A stretch of 64,000 nt of DNA from Erythrobacter sp. CCH5-A1. GTDB taxonomy: Bacteria; Pseudomonadota; Alphaproteobacteria; Sphingomonadales; Sphingomonadaceae. Shown here piece after piece: positions 60,958-64,000 of the stretch. The number at the start of each line of letters is the position of its first letter. The first letter of the stretch is position 1. The notes beneath the pieces were generated by a model that had not been told where the DNA came from, searched no databases, and worked only from the letters and a program-made list of their open reading frames with translations. Made by a program: the position numbers and the translations under genes. Location: contig NZ_LSKQ01000202.1 in the NCBI RefSeq assembly GCF_001557115.1, forward strand, positions 1 to 64,000, in the 5' to 3' direction.

Positions 60958-62289
60958 ATGAGCATTCTGACAGAAGCGCAGGCCAAGGCCATTCTCGACA
61001 AGGTCATCGCCTTTTCCACCGCTGACGAGTGCAGCGCGCAGATCGGCGGCGGCACAGAAGGCAACGTGCGGTTCGCGCGCAACGATATCTCGACCTCGGG
61101 GATCGTCGACAGCATCGATCTGGGCGTGCAGGTCGCGTTCGGAAAGCGGGTCGGCACCGCGTCCATCAACCAGTTCGACGATGCCTCGCTCGAACGGGTG
61201 GTGCGCCGCGCGGAGGATCTCGCCAAGCTGGCACCGGAGAACCCCGAATTCGTGCCCGCGGTCGGCAAGCAGACCTACAAGGCGACCAACACCTGGAGCG
61301 AGGCGACTGCCGCACTGACTCCCGAAGCGCGCGCCAAGATCGCCGAAGCCGCGATCCTGCCGTGCCGCGACAAGTCGCTGGTGGCGGCCGGCTTCCTCGA
61401 AGACGGCGCGACCTTCTTCGCCCACGCCAATTCCAACGGTAATTTCGGCTACCAGAAATCCACGAGCGCGGATTTCACCTGCACCGTGCGCACCGAGGAC
61501 GGACGCGGGTCGGGCTGGGTCGGCACCAATGTGCAGGATGTCGCCGGCTTCGATGCCGGCAAGGACGTGCAGATTGCGATGCGCAAGGCGGCGGCCTCGG
61601 TCGATGCGCAGGCGCTGGAGCCGGGCAAGTACACCGTCATCCTCGAACCCGCAGCCGCGGCGGGGCTCATCAGCTTCATGATGGGCTTCTTCGATGCGCG
61701 CTCGGCCGATGAGGGGCGCAGTTTCCTGTCCAAGCAGGGCGGCGGCAACAAGATCGGCGAGCAGATGATGGACCCGCGGGTCAACATCTACACCGATCCC
61801 TGGCACCCGCTGGTCCCCGCCCTGCCGTGGGATGGCGACGGCCTCCCGCGCGAGAAGGCGCCGATCATCGAGAACGGCAAGATCGCGAACCTCGAATATT
61901 CGCGCTACTGGGCGCAGAAGCAGGGCAAGCCGGAAAGGGCCGGCTGGGGCAACGTCATCATGGACGGCGGCACCAAGTCGACCTCCGAGCTGATCGCGGG
62001 CACCGAGCGCGGCATCCTGCTGACCCGCACCTGGTACATCCGCCTCGTCGACCCGCAGACCGTGCTGCTCACCGGCCTCACCCGCGACGGCACGTTCTAC
62101 ATCGAGAACGGCCAGCTCAAGTACCCGATCAAGAACTTCCGCTTCAACGAAAGCCCGGTGATCATGCTCAACAACATCGAGGAGCTGGGCCGTTCGGTAC
62201 GGGTCAAGGCGGACGAGGGCGGCTCGATGCTGCTGCCGCCGATGAAGATCCGGGACTTCACCTTCACCTCGCTGTCCGACGCGGTCTGA
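60958..62289 (+). CDS. TldE/PmbA-family protein
   Basis: Encodes 443 residues of the TldD/PmbA superfamily without HExxxH, as expected for the non-metal TldE/PmbA subunit. Typical parts are GKYTVILEPAAAAGLISFMM, the middle PALPWDGDGLPREKAPIIEN and late LIAGTERGILLTRTWYIRLV. It has no signal peptide, in contrast with its TldD partner. It likely forms the heterodimer with the preceding gene product. Confidence 0.9.
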   Translation: MSILTEAQAKAILDKVIAFSTADECSAQIGGGTEGNVRFARNDISTSGIVDSIDLGVQVAFGKRVGTASINQFDDASLERVVRRAEDLAKLAPENPEFVPAVGKQTYKATNTWSEATAALTPEARAKIAEAAILPCRDKSLVAAGFLEDGATFFAHANSNGNFGYQKSTSADFTCTVRTEDGRGSGWVGTNVQDVAGFDAGKDVQIAMRKAAASVDAQALEPGKYTVILEPAAAAGLISFMMGFFDARSADEGRSFLSKQGGGNKIGEQMMDPRVNIYTDPWHPLVPALPWDGDGLPREKAPIIENGKIANLEYSRYWAQKQGKPERAGWGNVIMDGGTKSTSELIAGTERGILLTRTWYIRLVDPQTVLLTGLTRDGTFYIENGQLKYPIKNFRFNESPVIMLNNIEELGRSVRVKADEGGSMLLPPMKIRDFTFTSLSDAV

Positions 62290-62331
62290 CGGTCAGGAAA
62301 AACGGGCGCGGGATTTGTGAGCAGATCAGCC

Positions 62332-63042
62332 ATGACCCGCGCCGGTTTTCTGCGCCTGCTGGCAGGCGGGCTCGCAGGCACGCTGCTCGCCCGCCCGCTG
62401 GCGAGCGCCGCGCAGCGTCCTGTGGGCGGCTATGATTTCTGGTTCACGCGGCTCAAGTACAATTCGGGCGACTGGGACGTCGACCAGCGCATGCCGGCGA
62501 ACCTCATCACCTCGCTGATCGATTACACCACCCTGCGCGTCGACCCCAAAGAGCGCGTCGTCGCCCTTGCCGATCCGGCGATGCTTTCCGCGCCGTTCTG
62601 CTACCTTGCGGGGCACAAGGCGGTCGAATTCTCCGATGCCGAGCGCCGCAATTTCGAACGCTACGTCCGGAACGGCGGCTTCGTGTTCGTGGACGACTGC
62701 AACCACGATATCGACGGGCTCTTCGCCAAATCCTTTGAAGCGCAGATGGCGCGGATCTTCGGCGCGGAGGCGATGAAGAAGCTGCCCAACACCCATCCGC
62801 TCTATTCGAGCTTCTTCAAGTTCACCGGCCCGCCCGCGACCTCCTTCGAACTGAACGGATGGGGCGATGACCTCATTCACGATTACCTCAAGGGCATTAC
62901 CATCAACGGCCGCCTCGGCTTGCTCTACAGCAACAAGGACTATGGCTGCGAGTGGGATTACGACTGGCGCAACAAGCGCTTCCTCGCCGAGGACAACACC
63001 CGTTTCGGGGTGAACATCGTCATGTATGCGCTGAGCAATTGA
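62332..63042 (+). CDS. DUF4159 protein, exported
   Basis: Encodes 236 residues. A leader (RAGFLRLLAGGLAGTLLARP) is followed by a DUF4159 domain: YDFWFTRLKYNSGDWDVDQR, the central GGFVFVDDCNHDIDGLF and a C-terminal GVNIVMYALSN. Such domains often sit next to MoxR ATPase and DUF58/von Willebrand genes, as here. An upstream GTG at 62317 would add 5 residues. Function unknown; the fold is predicted to be Rossmann-like, similar to the glutamine-amidotransferase group. Confidence 0.83.
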   Translation: MTRAGFLRLLAGGLAGTLLARPLASAAQRPVGGYDFWFTRLKYNSGDWDVDQRMPANLITSLIDYTTLRVDPKERVVALADPAMLSAPFCYLAGHKAVEFSDAERRNFERYVRNGGFVFVDDCNHDIDGLFAKSFEAQMARIFGAEAMKKLPNTHPLYSSFFKFTGPPATSFELNGWGDDLIHDYLKGITINGRLGLLYSNKDYGCEWDYDWRNKRFLAEDNTRFGVNIVMYALSN

Positions 63043-63055
63043 AGGGCTGGAACAG

Positions 63056-64000
<945 letters not shown>

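Overview
The window is a high-GC chromosomal segment from an alphaproteobacterium, most likely Sphingomonadales of the Erythrobacteraceae type (Erythrobacter/Porphyrobacter-like). This placement is inferred from the crtW-crtZ ketocarotenoid pair, a TonB-dependent receptor of the Xanthomonas/Caulobacter subfamily, a Caulobacter-like xylose pathway and the gene order infB-ylxR-nusA-rimP. I saw no rRNA, tRNA, CRISPR array, transposase or prophage gene.

Layout. 1-3179 (minus): translation/transcription operon rimP-nusA-ylxR-infB (infB runs off the left edge). 3350-4269 (minus): two PilZ proteins. 4588-9961: a phage-shock (psp) locus. pspF diverges from a sigma-54-type promoter that drives a small membrane protein, pspA, pspB, pspC, then seven translationally coupled PspB-like small proteins and a 58-residue membrane protein. 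10006-20376: housekeeping and accessory genes: sufE, a VOC protein, crtW-crtZ, an SDR, a HAD phosphatase, a thioesterase, leuC-leuD with a small membrane protein, a quinone oxidoreductase, the ATPase inhibitor zeta subunit, bolA, monothiol glutaredoxin and a Nudix hydrolase. Two hairpin or inverted-repeat elements lie in the gaps.

20628-58108: a plant-polysaccharide (glucuronoarabinoxylan, beta-glucan, mannan) utilisation locus. Exported enzymes (GH3 x2, GH5 x2, GH10, GH43 x2, GH67 and an acetylesterase) would cut the polymer. A TonB-dependent receptor and a sugar-porter MFS protein would import the products. A complete Weimberg pathway (xylB, xylC, xylD, xylX and a ketoglutarate-semialdehyde dehydrogenase) would oxidise xylose to 2-oxoglutarate. 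A LacI-type regulator sits inside the locus. Seven sites resembling TGKTAGCGCTAYCA lie upstream of essentially every transcription unit, so the locus reads as one regulon. Between receptor and transporter are four flavin-dependent halogenase-like proteins, one without its catalytic motifs, and a JmjC/cupin-8 protein; their role in sugar uptake is not known.

58120-64000: a DUF4239 membrane protein, a TldD/TldE pair in which TldD has a twin-arginine-like leader, a DUF4159 protein and the start of a MoxR ATPase gene that runs off the right edge.

The items most worth following up are the PspB-like array, the halogenase/cupin module with its degenerate member, and the operator set.
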